Source: Salvator merianae
Taxonomy: Eukaryota; Chordata; Lepidosauria; Squamata; Teiidae
Length of the DNA: 64,000 bases
Assembly (NCBI GenBank): GCA_003586115.2
Contig: QVOM02000073.1
Coordinates: 36,630,876 to 36,694,875 of the forward strand
Direction: 5' to 3'
Shown here: positions 33,771 to 46,295 of the stretch, piece after piece
How positions within the stretch are numbered: position 1 is the stretch's first letter
Layout of the letters: the number at the start of each line of letters is the position of its first letter
Program-made: the position numbers and the translations under genes
Notes under the pieces: model-generated
The model's input: the letters and a program-made list of their open reading frames with translations, nothing else
What the model was told of the DNA's origin: nothing
The model's database searches: none

Positions 33771-36700
33771 CACCATGAACTGGGGCAAATATGACAGATA
33801 TTCACATAAGCCACTTGTACACAGCTCCACCTAAAATCTTATTTTAGTTCTTTGTGTGATAAAAGCAGCCAACTCACAAAAACAAAACAAAAAAACTTTA
33901 CTAGCTTATTTGCCAGTGATTCTTATTGCCAAGGGAATCCAGATGAGCATAGCTTACAATGGCGAAATTAAGGCCAGAACTAGTATTGTAAAGCATCTGT
34001 TACTGACTCTGGTGTTGCTGCTTCCTCTAAAGTAAGGCATTCCACCTCTGCCCTGGGCTGTGACAGTTTGCATATTGGCCTACAATTGGGAAGATCCAGG
34101 TTCCATCTGGGTTCAGCTTATAACCTGGGTGAGCTTTCTCAGCTTCACCATGGTTAGAATAAAAATTAGGCAAGATCATATACCCCTTTCTGAGCAAGAA
34201 ATAAAGGTAATGGCTCCTCAGAAAAGACAACAACATTTACTGCTGAAGCTGCATAGGGAAAACCAGGCACTGGAAATCCAGACTACTATACAGGACTGAT
34301 TCGACAAGTTGCAACAAATCTTATTCTCAGTACTTCTGACACACAATAGCTGCCCAAGGTCTTGTTTGCACACTTGTCTTTTTTAAACAGTGGGGAGACT
34401 TGCAGTGCTATCACATGAGCCTTCCCCTTTATGTCACAGAACTCGCAATGTGAAAAAGTGGGCCTCTTGAATGTTTGCCAGCCCCACATCTAGAACCGGA
34501 TCCAGAGGACTGCATATGTGCTATGTAAAATTTGCACAAATGGCATGCAGCGATGTGTTTTTGCTGTTTATGCAAACAGAGATCAAACGTGCATGTGGTT
34601 TTTAATCTCACGTTACATCACACCCTGAACCCAGAAACGTTCTGTTAATGTGGGATGAGTGTGAATGGGAACAAGATATTGGCTTAATACTAGTTAAAAA
34701 TATAGCATATCTAAAATGATCTTCTGGAGAGATCACCTCTCTTAGGCAACGGTGAGATGGTTTGGAAAAGATCCTTGTCTGTGGCTGGAGTTCATGGGCC
34801 TGCCACTGGGGTGCACAGGGCAGGTATTACTTGATCCTGGAGTCTTTAAAGCTCCGGAACTAGTTTTGCAGGTTCAGAATTTCTGCTCAGGACAGAAATG
34901 CTGGGCAGGAATTGGCCCCCAAAACTAAATTGTGCTGGACAGAAACTGCTCCCAGTAAATTGCTCCCCCCACTGCCTTCTCTCTATGTTTTGGCAGATGA
35001 AACCCACTCTCTGAACCTTTTTGTGCAGAGTACATGTAGGCGGCCTCTAAGGGAAGATTTCTTACCTCTGGAGCTGTCTACAGGCCTGATGGGGAGAGTG
35101 GCCTGAGGTCACTGGACCCCTGGGGGCTCTCCATGGAGCCCCATTTTCTTACCCTGTAGATGCGGCTTTAAAAAGAACTTCCCAGTATCTTTGAGGGCTT
35201 CACATAATGTGTGCACTTTCAGTTATAATGATCCTTCAAAGCCCTGACTGCTTGTCTTCTATATTTATTCTTGTAAATATTTATGATAAAAATATATTTA
35301 CAAAAAATACACAAACACTGTCCACAACATTTTGGATTGGATAGCACTGAGGCTTAGATCAAGAAGAAAAAAGTAGCAAGAGAACAAGCCTTCTCTAATA
35401 TGGTACCTCCTTTGCCTGAGGACAAATTCCTATATTTAATAACACGGAACTCCAGTGAAATCCTTGGCCTTTGCCTTCCTGATTTCCAGATCTAGCTCCT
35501 TCCTTCTGCTTTCATTTTTTTTTTTTCTGTCCACAAGCTACATTTGTTAGTTGCTAAAAACAAGCCCCTTTCTGCTTTTCCATCGCTGTGGCTTTGCAAA
35601 GCAGGGCACAGAAGCAAGGCAAGAGCGGGAGCTTCATTTTTATGGTTGACCACTCCTGACAACAGGAGCACTCCTGGAAACACCCCCAGAAAAGCAAAGG
35701 ACTGGCTGTTCTGAGAAAATGAAAAACAGCTAGTAAGACTCAACTAAGGGGAAGACCATTATTAATAATGATCTGGTCTCCCTTTCATTTCTGGATGGAG
35801 CAAACACAGCCAGGTCAAACTGGGTCACGCTGCAAGCAAGGGGGATAATGCTTACTTGTAACTTGGTTCCATAGGTGCCCATGCACAGAAGACATTGGCA
35901 AAACAAGATGCCCAGTTGCCAAGTTTGTCTCTGTGAGATCACTGTTTGGACCAACATCTGCCAAGCAAAAGCATTCAGTGCAACTCTTCAAGAAAAATGC
36001 AAACTTCAGTGTTTATCACACGACAGAGTGTGAACTGAAGCCTAAGGCTGACGAGCTCCAAAAGGCTCATCTGGAGGAGAGTCAATTATAAACAAGGCTG
36101 CTGTTTATTAATGTTCCCGGAATGAAGTCAAGAGAAGGTTCAGCTTGACTCTGCTTCCAGCCCATGGTGGCTCTTGGAAGATTAATTTATCATTGAGGCA
36201 TGTCACAGCCTTGGATGCATGGAAATAAGGTATTGAAAAGAAAAGTTCGCAGAACAGTGAAGACTAATCAGTCTGGAATCTTAGGATGATTTGGAACTTG
36301 TATCAGGTAGCTGGAAAGATCTGCACAAGACTGTTGAGTAAGACATGAGGAGTGCATGTAGGTTCTGTTCATATTTTTACTCTAAAGTGAGCATAGTTCA
36401 CCCATGTTATTGAACAATAGGGCCTGACACTTTGCTTCCATTGAAGATCAGAGTATCAGCAACTATCAGTATTAGCTAGTGATAGAAGGAGAGCACATGG
36501 TCTAACAGGTAGTTGCAACCAGTGTCCATGGGCATGCTTACTTGGAAGAACTGTGCACAGATTCATCAGGCTTCTTTAAAGTCCACTGACTGCAGCAAAT
36601 ATCTCTTTCAGCTGATTCAGAAGCAAGATCTATACTGGACGAGGGAAGAGCACTACAAATGGATTAAGAGAAGCACTATGCTTGAACTGATCCTCTTAAA

Positions 36701-38734
36701 GGCACAGGGTGCTTGTCTGCATGCTGGCCCTGGTGGTCAAAATTGAAGCCGGGGATTTCCCAGCTGTGATCCTGACTGCTGCTGACAGCCCCCTGCCCAT
36801 CAAGATCAATTTTGAATGCAATCTTGGTGGGCAATAGACTGTCCCTTCCATCAAAATAGCAGCCAGGGTATCCCTACCTTCAGTCTTCACATGTGGGAGT
36901 GGGGGAATCACTGAAAGAAAATGGTCCCATGGGCCATTTCCTGTGTTTGATGAGGTTGCCAAGGAAACCTCTCCTCAAACTGCAGCAGTGGCATGGTGGT
37001 GGAAGGGTCACCAACAAGCAAGAGAAAGAAGTCTCAGAAGTCTTCTTCCACCCTTGCCGTTCAAGTGCTACAAGAGGTGCTTATGGCCACATGGCAGCAG
37101 GACCGGTGTGGGTCCATATGAATGTTGCACTTGTTCAGTGCACCAAATGTGCTATGAAGGGCCAGGGATATGCCTTCCTATGATGCATACATGGCCATAA
37201 AGGTGCCATGTGGATCATGCCAGAGTCGCTCACCACTGCTTCTAACTGATAGCCTTTAAAAAGAAATGAGGATAGAATTCTATGTCCTTGACAAAAAGAG
37301 AAGTTTATACTTTCATCTGAAACTGCTAATGCTCATCCGCAAGGAAATGTGAAAATGAGGATGGATGGATGGACTATAGTTTAATTCTGTGTGGTACTGG
37401 CAAGCTAGGGCTCTAGTGAGTTGAAACCCATGTAATCATTAGCCACAACTGTCACAGTTGTTCACAGATTTCATGCTTGAAGAGAGGAGTTAGGATTGCT
37501 AATTGACCTAGTCAGGGGGAAAAGAGGGAAAATATTTTCTGAATGTTTTAATTAGCTAATACTTTGGTTTACAGAATATAGTGGCAAGATCCTACATGAA
37601 TATACGGCATATGGCACCTTCCCGTGGGAGTTTTTCCACGGACATCAAGGAGATGTGAACAATTCGCTTGATTTAACACATCTCTGATGTAGCATTATTG
37701 GCATGCTACAGCCAAACCTATGTTGTCATAAAACTGTTATACATAAATATGTCTTGATCTTTAATTAAAGACACACAGGCAGCTTCAGTATCATGTGCCT
37801 GTGTTGCTTGCTCCAGGCCAACTGGGCCTGGAACAGGGCAAGGTGAATGGGGGAAATTCTGCGGCGTGCCTGGAAATGACCTCGGAAATAGGCTGTTTCC
37901 AGAGACCAGCAAAATGGCACTGGGCTCTGAGCACTGTCTGGTGAGCTCCAGCTGCTATTGCCTATCTGCTTGTCAGTACTGGAGGGGATCATGGCTGGAG
38001 AACCAGAGGAAACGACAGAGGTGACACTTCCATCTAGCATTCCCTTAGCTCAGCTCAGTATGAGAGAGGACGAAGTTTGGACCCGTTTCTTTCAGAACAA
38101 CAAAGGTAATTTTATACACAATCCAGGCCAAGGCTGCAGTCCACACCAAGGCCATGCACATTGTCCTAGAAGTTCCCAGCCTCTGAAGATGCTGGCCAGG
38201 GCTGTTTTCCACTGACTGCTCAGAAGCAGCTCATTTCCTGACCATTTGTGGGAGTTCAGCAAAATGGCTCTGGGCTCCACACACCCAGTGGATCTAGTCC
38301 AGTCTGCCTCTGGGAACACTTGGGAGACTGCTTGGAAGTGGTCTCTCCATGAAGCAGTCTCCACTGCCATTTTTGCACCAGGGATTGCTCTAATCCTGGT
38401 CCAATGCAGACAAGTCATTCCCTGCATGGCACAACCTCCCAATGACTGGTCTGCTGTGTGGATGCAGCATCCCACAAGAACCAGTGCTAATGTTACCAAA
38501 CACTCCACACAGCCGCAGTTGTCTCTGTGCCTCTTGGTGCTTGCTTTTGGTGGCACTTATCTCCTTATTACAATGTGCTTTGCAGAGCAAACCATTGTTC
38601 TGATGGTGCTATGTAAAGTATGACAATTCATCTATATTACCTATAATGAATCAAAGAATTTCTCTTTCATCTCACTTCCTCAGGCCGCAGCAAATGTAAC
38701 ATGAAAGATATCTTCCTTACGAAATCAGGCTGCA
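33771..38734. other. No gene recognised; possible unclassified palindromic repeats
   Basis: Five kilobases in which I recognise no gene or named repeat. A T-rich run is at 35515-35527. Two areas (about 36700-37200 and 37790-38470) have higher GC and short palindromes, such as a near-perfect one around GGTCCCATGGGCC at 36921-36940, like the MITEs elsewhere here, but I could not define ends. Confidence 0.4.
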
Positions 38735-39247
38735 ATGCCTTGGCCTCTTCAGCCTTGAAAAGTGGCATTTAAGAGGAGACTTGATTGAAGTATATAAAAT
38801 CATGCACAGTATGGATAAGGTGGACAGAGAGAAGTTCTTTTCCTATCACACAACACTAGGACCAGGGGGCACTCTCCGAAGCTGATGGGTAGGAGAGTTA
38901 GGACCAACAAGGGGAAGTATTTTTTCACCCAGAGGGTCATCGGTCTGTGGAATTTATTACTGAAAGAGGTAGTGACAGCAATCAGCTTAGATAGCTTTAA
39001 GAAAGGATTGGACAGATTCATGGAGGTCAAGTATACCAATGGCTGCTAGAATGGATGCCTAGGTACTGCCTCCAGGTTGGAAAGACAGGCAGGATTTCTG
39101 TAAAACCATTTGCGGGGAGTCAAGAACAGGTGCTTATCTTCTGCTTGAGAATGCCCAGAAGCAATTGGTGGGCCACTGTGTGAAACAGAATGCTGGACTA
39201 GATGGGCCATGGCCTGATCCAGCAAGGTTCCTCTTATGTTCTTATGT
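38735..39247 (+). mobile_element. CR1-clade LINE, 3' coding end plus 3' UTR
   Basis: The coding remnant includes a VIGLWNLLLKEVVTAIS segment and a DSFKKGLDRFMEVKYTNGC segment (about 38938-39047), the usual CR1 ORF2 C-terminus, preceded by a decayed leucine-rich block from 38735. The 3' UTR matches the CR1 end at 5688-5895 and closes with GCTGGACTAGATGGGCCATG and CTTATGTTCTTATG. 5'-truncated, with stops. Confidence 0.9.
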
Positions 39248-40374
39248 CTTTTTGATGCTCCTGATTTGGTGGTTTAGTGTTACTGTTCCCACTTCCTGAT
39301 ATGTCAGTTTCCTGATGCAAGTAGCCCTCCCTTCTGCTGCTTTAGTTACAGCAGAGGGGAAAACAAACATAAGATCAATTGCATCCTGACAATATATTTT
39401 TACCTCTGCTGTTAAACAAAACTCAAGTTGTGTGGGTTTGTCAAACTGCATCTGGGGAAACTGCCTATTCCCCAAACTGTATCTGGGGAATTATTTAACT
39501 CTCTTTAGTACTATAACCATTACCTTATTCTAAATTGTTTCCACCCTCATATCTGATTTTACTTAATGAAATGAGGTGTCAGGAGAGCCAGTTATATATC
39601 ACCTACTTGATATGTAATTTGGTTTTTACTTGCACGGCTAATTTGTCTTAGAAGAAAATTCTCCTTGGTTTCATGATATTGCAACCTCATCCAGAAAATA
39701 AACATTCGGCAGTGGCTAGCAAAATAACGCCTACTCCATGCTCTATATACAATCCCAATAGGTAAATAAAATTGGGCTATTCAAAACTGAGCTCATTCCT
39801 GGAAGTATTCCCTTATATTCACCTGTTTTGCACAGGCAGGGAAGATTTTCTTTGTACATTCAAATAGTTGGAAATCTTACTGCTTTGTGGTTCATAATAC
39901 ACAGCTGCCTCCACAGAAGCAAGCTTAGCAGAAGAGGAGTGAAATACAAATATTTAAGAATAGTACAATGAAGGCAAACAGCCCCAGTCCCACGCACCCT
40001 CACCTACTAATCACAGTAGTGAAGATTTGTGACATTTATTGTAGGATGCACATTCCAAGCAAGGATACAGCAGTAAATATGGTTCCTGGTTCCATGGGAA
40101 TGATACATGGAGAAAACCAGGTGATGTCCTGGTTCCATTGGAAAAAATTATGGGCCTTCTCACCCAGCTGCCAAACTACACATTCCTTACTTGATTTGCA
40201 AGAGAGAGAGAGACTTGGAAATTTTTAGTGGTGCACCAACCATTTTCCCAGTTTCGTTCCTTCTCCTCATTCTTCATCAATGAATATGAAAATAAACTGC
40301 ATGTAAAAAGAATCCAAAAATAAGGGGAAACTTCAGTAAAATGCTCTTGTGTGGAGAACAGGTTTGCTGTTACA
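39248..40374. other. No gene recognised
   Basis: Apparently unique sequence; a short GA tract at 40201-40213. Confidence 0.5.
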
Positions 40375-40738
40375 GGGCATGTTCGTACTTTAGTGCTAAT
40401 GAGCATCTGGATGCTCATTAGCACAGTACACCTGCAGCTGTACCAGGAGTAGCTAGGCTGTTCCTGGTATGCAGCGCTCATGCCTACTTCCGGTTGTGAA
40501 TGCTGCAGGCCACGGCATGCCGCAGCACAGCTGTGACTGTGCAGCCACACATTGTGTCCCCTTTTGCCATGGCAGCAGCCAGACGTTTCTGTGGCCACTG
40601 TCATGGCGGGCAACCAGCATTCGCACTGCGAGTGCTGGAAGCCCATTTCTGGGCTGTTCCAGCCCTCGCAGTGTGGATGGCAGCTGCACCGTAGAGACTG
40701 TTCTACCTTAGAATGGGATAATTATAATTATCCAGGCA
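40375..40738. mobile_element. Hairpin-rich MITE, family member C
   Basis: Starts GGGCATGTTCGTACTTTAG. A perfect hairpin follows directly (15-bp arms at 40393-40407 and 40410-40424, TG loop), then a second with 8-bp arms (TACCAGGA/TCCTGGTA near 40440-40470). Near the right end lies an 18-bp perfect palindrome (40716-40733) preceded by TTAGAAT. The interior GGGCTGTTCCAGCCCTCGCA, GTGTGGATGGCAGCTGCACC and TTTTGCCATGGCAGCAGCC blocks match the copy at 57754 in the same orientation and the one at 54483 in the opposite orientation. The overlapping frames on both strands at 40453-41001 are not genes. Right edge approximate. Confidence 0.75.
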
Positions 40739-42574
40739 TCCTGACTGAATATGTGCTTATATTACCTATGGACAGTCCTATATTTGTGATGCAATGGGAC
40801 CAGTGTTGCAACACAGTGAAGACACAGCCTTGGACATTCTTGCAGTATAGGCATATGTACCAGTTTTCAGCACAAGGCCTGCAGTGGGACCTGTTTGAGC
40901 ACACTTTCCAAAAGCAGAAAGGAAAAAATCCAAACGGAGGCAGAGCCAAATACACAAGTACACAGCCTAGAAGCACGGTACCAACGCTGAGTGACCACTG
41001 ATTCCCTCCTCTTTCTCCTCACCATCCACAATATGAATTCAATATTAGGCTGCTATCCATATTTGCTAGGAAATGTGAGCTAAATGCCTGCTATGCATAA
41101 TTCATTTTGCTTTGCAAATGTAATGGAAGTAAGAATCATGGAAAGTGAAGAATCAGTGTGAGCATGCATGAGCTTGAAGTTTGTATGAATTTGAGTGATA
41201 TTGTTCAAAGTGATGCAAAACTTGCACAAACTTTGCAGGGGGCATTCGAGTTTTTGACCCATGAAGGACATGAAGATGGCATCATTCTTCCAATCCACAC
41301 ACTTCTCACTCGCCAAAGGAAGGCAACGTGTGCACAAACACACACTCCCCAGCATCTCTGAGCAAGTTAACAGCCAGTCTGCTACTATTTGTATAAATTC
41401 CTACTACATTAAATCCCTGCTTCCAGATTGCATGAATGGAACTGGTGCACCCAAATAGAGAAAAAAAATGTTTGGTTCAGGTCACAGTCCTAGAGAATCC
41501 AGAGGCACTTCTAAGGTGCGATAACAACAAAGGATGTTTGTTAGGCTTGGTGTTTTCCCTTAGTTAGTGTATGTTGCCATTTCTTTATCTGTACTTGTCT
41601 AAGCCAAAGAAAATGCAGTTGTGCTGAGAAACGGTGCTACTTCCTGCGATCCTCGCTACATTGCTCTCAAGTCTGAAGCTGCCAAGTGTTACCTCGTGAC
41701 CCAAGTTCCTGATCTTAATTATAAATAGAGTTTTTCTCCACTTAAGGATGGTGGCGTAACACACCCTCCTCCCATCCCTTGTTGCAACAGTGTGGCCTTG
41801 TTCGATGCTGTCATTATTCAGCGTTGCAAGTGAGAATAGCCAATGCTGTTAATACCTGCTAACAGCTGTAAGTGAAGGGAGGGAGGGAGGAAGAGAGGAA
41901 ACAGAAGAGCCTCCCCGATGTTCTACCACTAACAGCCTATCCTTCTCCTTCTCCTCCTCCTTCTGCTTCTCCTGCTCCTGCTCCTGCTTCTCCAAATGTC
42001 ACAAAATGCTTTTAAAAGAGCCTGGAGAATGGCAACCATTTTGCAAAGTAACTAATGGCCAGTATAGACACACAAATCAACGGTAAGACACAACCATCTT
42101 TTTGGGGGTGGGTGGGTTGCAATTTATGCCTTAAAACACTCTAACAATATCAGAAGTCCACCTTATTAAAAGCTTCCTAGAATAGTCTAGAGCACACCAA
42201 CAGCACAGACGTTAATTTTTAAACTACAGTATTATGTGCCTGAGGTTTTCTCACACCAAGGCCACATTTCCACTTACCTGGAATGGTGTCTTCCCAAAGA
42301 GGCTAAGTTACCATGTCTGCTTTGTGGGTGGGAAGAAGCACCCAATGTCAATCTCATTGCCCCCTTTAAAGGTGAGATCACCTTCGTAGGTGCCTTTCAT
42401 GGTAAAGTGTGATTTGCTGTCTTCAATTGAAATGGCTCTGTCATTGTGTAATCAGGCACCTCCACATTTTGGAGTCGCAAAGGCACTTGGTGACACAGAG
42501 AACAAGGTGATTTTGCCCAGGTACCTCCTCTCTGGCCTGCTCCATGCTGAAGTGGAGACATGTTTATGGTGAGT
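40739..42574. other. No gene recognised; purine/pyrimidine tracts
   Basis: Contains the GGGA tract at 41875-41900 and the CTT/CTC/CTG triplet tract at 41939-41993. A minus-strand frame near 42330-42430 looks mildly protein-like but is short and bounded by stops. Confidence 0.45.
41939..41993. repeat. Pyrimidine triplet repeat (CTT/CTC/CTG)n
   Basis: About eighteen triplets beginning CTT and CTC and ending as CTGCTC units, interrupted only by TCTGCTTCT variants. The strand is almost purely pyrimidine, a possible triplex (H-DNA) former, and sits 40 bp right of a purine-rich GGGA tract. Confidence 0.9.
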
Positions 42575-42890
42575 GTTAATGGGGAGAAAGTTTCACAGTT
42601 GGGGAGTCATTACCAAAAAAGCTTGATCCCTAGTCTCTACCTTTTGAGATTGTCACAGAGAAAGACTTCTGTTATTGACTGCAGGGCTTGGAACAGATTA
42701 TACAGAGATGAACATTCAGCAAGGGACTGTGGTCCCATGCTGTATAGGATTTTAAAGACTGACATCAGCACACTGAATGTAGCAGACAAAGGACTTGTGT
42801 TACAAGCCCATTCCTAGGGATTCCTGTCTATAATCTTACTACTACATTCTGCACTTCTGGAACAGCTTCAAAGGTGGTTTTATACCAACA
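42575..42890 (+). mobile_element. L2-associated non-coding repeat
   Basis: The series CACAGTTGGGGAGTCATTAC, CATGCTGTATAGGATTTTAA, GACATCAGCACACTGAAT and CATTCTGCACTTCTGGAACA follows the order of a common lizard repeat containing CCACAGT-GGGG, AGGGCTTTATAGG, CAGCACTTTGAAT and ATTCTGCACCAGCTG. I assign it to an L2-type LINE or its SINE partner from memory of that order; identity is moderate. Confidence 0.45.
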
Positions 42891-44392
42891 GCATTATATT
42901 AATCTACGACTTTTCAACATTGATACATATTTTCCTGCATTACCATTAAGAATTCCAATAGACAGGTGCCGACTACATAGCAAAGGATGTAGCTGAGTAT
43001 TAGTAGAAATGCTATGCATGCAGAAAATCCTAAATTAGTTGAAGACGGGTGTATCTGGAAGAAAACTGAAAATACATAAGACAGGACTGACAATATCATG
43101 AGAAGATGAAGTGTGTCTCAATAATAAGGGAGTGCCCATATTGAAGCATCTTGCCCTGGATACAGTCAATCCTGATCTGGAATGGGGAACCTGGCCCATA
43201 TAACAAAGGAGAAATTACCCGTCACAGCCAGCAGCCTACTCCTCTGCCAGGTCAGCAATCTGGAGCCTGCACCTATTCTCCCTCTCCTCTTTCCCATGTT
43301 ATAATCCAAGAATGTGACATTCTGCACAATTGTATGCTTTTTGTGAAATATGTTCCAGTATGTTCAGTGGAACAGTACCATCTATGGGCATGCATAGGAT
43401 TGTAGCCATATTGTGCTCTGGCTAATTTCTCTTCATAATCTATCTCCTGCTAGATGCCCTGTTCACTGCACCACTTTTCCCAAGGGGATATGACCATCAC
43501 TGGCCTGGATAAAACTCTGAGATGAGCATCATATAAATTAGCTCTAACCCTCCTCATGATGTGCTGAGAGGCTGGATCTGCAAACAGGTATAAGCTGTTG
43601 CCCCTCCCAACATTGAGAGCCATCCATTTGTCCAGAGTCATCTTCAGCCATGAGCCAGTTGGATCACTGGCTCAGGGCATGAAAGTTCAGAGACACCAAC
43701 ATGTGTGGCTTTCCCTCCCCAACCACGTAGCTGCCACACTGCCCTTCATCAACAAAGGGGGCAGCCCTAGGTCAAGCGAAGGAAGTCACACTCAGCCTCC
43801 ATTGCGTTCAGTCTCTGTTACTGCCTCCATCTCTGGCTGGGCATTCCCAGCACACAAACCCAGCCAGTGAGCCCTCCCCTCAGTCTGCCTCTTCTTTTGA
43901 CACCACTTGGTTCTGGCCATGGCAGGTGGCCACAGGGTGTGCAAAGGAATGTGATGCTCTAGTGCTGGAATATGGTGCTCTAATGTAGTGCTCTAATGCT
44001 CTAATGTGATGCTCTAATGCTGTAAATCAGGATCTGTGTGTCCCACCTTTTGTATTTTCTGGACCCTTTAGACAATATGGTTCAGATGCTATGACCCATC
44101 TTACATAAAATCTGCACCACTGGTTGAAAAAATTAACCAAAGCATACAGATTTTTTTTCCCTTGACACTCCTCAGGGGGATTAGGGGAATGTACTCAAGA
44201 GGCATGGGATCTGAACTGCATTGTCTAGACCTTTCTGGAAAAAGGGAGAGAACAGGAAACACTTATCACAGCCTACATGTTCTGTTGGGAAACAACCTCA
44301 ACTATCCATTCCAAAACTAAACTATAAAACCTAATAAAATGTTGCCTTATTCTGAGCTGTAAACAGTAAGCAACCACTCCCTCCCCCTTGCA
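42891..44392. other. No gene recognised; one minisatellite
   Basis: Apparently unique apart from the short tandem repeat at 43950-44022. Confidence 0.5.
43950..44022 (+). repeat. Short minisatellite, GTGATGCTCTAAT unit
   Basis: Five to six imperfect copies of a 12-14 bp unit (GTGATGCTCTAGT, GGTGCTCTAAT, GTAGTGCTCTAAT, GCTCTAAT, GTGATGCTCTAAT). A local tandem expansion with no other occurrence noticed here. Confidence 0.85.
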
Positions 44393-44596
44393 GAACAAGT
44401 ACAGTGGCAAACACTGGAGCTTCTGCCCCAGTCAGCTTTCCATCCTAGTGATGCAGCTATTACGGCATGGGAAAAGGATATGGTCATTCTGCAGCAACAG
44501 CTGATTGGAAGCCTACAAATGATAGCAGCAATTATCCAGTCTGGGCAAAGGAACAGGGTGTTTCTGAATCCTCAAAAGAGCTGCTTGTTTTTATGA
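44393..44596 (+). CDS. Exon-like open frame, helical product (weak candidate)
   Basis: A strong acceptor-like sequence (ACTCCCTCCCCCTTGCAG, AG at 44392-44393) precedes a frame that stays open to TGA at 44594-44596. The product reads EQVQWQTLELLPQSAF, then HPSDAAITAWEKDMVILQQQ and LIGSLQMIAAIIQSGQ. The second half predicts an amphipathic, glutamine-rich helix. It has some likeness in style to the C-terminal helix of Harbinger Myb-like proteins or to a retroelement coiled-coil segment, but I cannot assign it. It has no ATG near the start, so it would have to be a non-first exon or a decayed frame. Chance is a serious alternative at 67 codons. Confidence 0.2.
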   Translation, partial: EQVQWQTLELLPQSAFHPSDAAITAWEKDMVILQQQLIGSLQMIAAIIQSGQRNRVFLNPQKSCLFL

Positions 44597-45605
44597 AGTT
44601 GTTGTAGATATATGAGACTTTACAACAGGACTGCTCCAGATGAAATGGTTCCATTATTTCACTTCTAGACTCTTAAAAATACAATATGTATATGAGAAAT
44701 GCTGTTTGCTTGTCTAGCTCTGTAACATAGAAGTTCTCTTGATCCATCAAAGAAATTATTTTAGATGCCTATTGATCACGCTATCAGTTGTGCAACACTG
44801 CAAATGCTTTCTGAAGGTTACCATCAGATGAACCTCATTTGTTTTATTGTCATCTGTGTAAACTAATTCTTGATTTATGAAAATGCAACAACCAGCAAAT
44901 CCTGGCTCTGGAAATGAAAGCCCCGAATAGCCCTGAAATGCTATTATGATGACATATTTCAATATAAGTGAGACAGATCTGAAGCGATTTTGCTCTATAA
45001 ATGTGGACTTTTATTGGAATTGGTCTCAAGATAAAGCCAGAGCCTTTGCCAGCATTCAAACTTTTTGCAAATGATGAACTATAGTTTAGAGACTGGAGTG
45101 ACAGTGGGGTCAGGCTTCAGGTACAAATAAACATCCCTATTAGAGAAGCATCTGGGAGGGCAAGAATTAGCAGGAGTGGGGCAAAACAGAAGTTTAGCCA
45201 TCTCCAGAGCCCAAAGAACCCATTTATAAAGCTCAGTAAGACTGTTGGGATCAGTCATATTGAATCTGGCTCACAACTCCTACAGGAGTAACCAGTGGCA
45301 CGGGAAACACTGGAAGGAGCTGGAATAGATGTGCACGAGTTCCTTAACTTCAGTCTAAGCCAATAGCGTGCTGGCAAATCTCCCTTTCAGATGGATCCCA
45401 AAAAGCAGATTGGCTAGTGCTGGATCAAAGGGAGATAGCACTCTGGTGCCTTCAGATGAAGTTGATGAACATAGCCATTCTGGGTGCTTCCAGCTATGCT
45501 TGTCTGTCTGGTCATTCTTAGGTTTCTATATCTTTAATAACTGTGGAAAAAAGGGATTCCAGCATTTTTTGCATTACACTTGCTAGAATTTCCTTTTCTA
45601 CACAA
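44597..45605. other. No gene recognised
   Basis: Apparently unique AT-rich sequence. Confidence 0.5.
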
Positions 45606-45938
45606 TAGGGATATGCAGAAATTAAATTCGCATTTGCCATTTGCTATTGAAGCAAAAAATCTGTATTTTTGCTTCGTCAGCGAATTGCAATGTCGAAAAA
45701 GTTTTTTTTTTCACAGTTATCATGTTTTCCCTATTGAAAATACCCTTTTGATGAATTAAAACACAGCCAAAATGCAAATAGTCAAACAACTATTCCAGTT
45801 TTGCGAAGGAAGAGGATGGTTTGTTTCAATCCAACTCTGAAAATGTGAAAAAGCTCATTTTTGATTGAATTTGAATATCTACGAATGTGAAATATTTGAT
45901 CAAACATTGAAACACAAAACAACTGTTGCACATCTCTG
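45606..45938. mobile_element. hAT-type MITE (333 bp), second copy
   Basis: Begins TAGGGATATGCA and ends TGCACATCTCTG. Flanking octamers CTACACAA (45598-45605) and CTACAGAA (45939-45946) match at seven of eight positions. The left part (TTTGCTATTGAAGCAAAA) matches the complement of the right part of the copy at 10262-10570, so the two lie in opposite orientations. Point differences in the duplication fit greater age than the first copy. Confidence 0.88.
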
Positions 45939-45946
45939 CTACAGAA

Positions 45947-46295
45947 CCATTAAAAGATACAGGAACCAGCTGCAACTCATGCAGCAGCAACAGAGGGTCA
46001 GTGGTGGGTGGCAGGCTCCACAGAGGAAAGATCTCCATTGAGTCTTCTCCCTGCCAACCAGCTGCCAACCAGAGGCAGCCATTCTACTCAGTTTAAAAGA
46101 TTATGTGATGGAGAGTCCCTCCCTGTCAAAGGCCAAAGACTGTTAAATCTCAGATTTTATACAGCAAAGCAAAACAAAACAACCCACAGGTTTTAAACTA
46201 CTTGTAAAATCATAACAATAGCAAGAAAAATAGTTTTAACAGTTAAACATGGAAATTGGTGGCAATATGCAACAGTCAAGACATGTATCAGTATT
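45947..46295. other. No gene recognised
   Basis: Short stretch between a MITE and a LINE/SINE tail; the first 250 bp may belong to the body of the retroposon that follows but could not be identified. Confidence 0.4.

Noticed and set aside
34040..34180. Possible MIR/tRNA-type SINE (GATCCAGGTTCCATCTGGG)
   Set aside because: A box-B-like motif is present but no box A, core or tail could be aligned; too weak.
42330..42430. Minus-strand stretch with a TMKGTYEGDLTFKGGNEIDIG-like look, considered as a retrogene relic
   Set aside because: Only about 40 codons, bounded by stops, and not assignable to a known protein.
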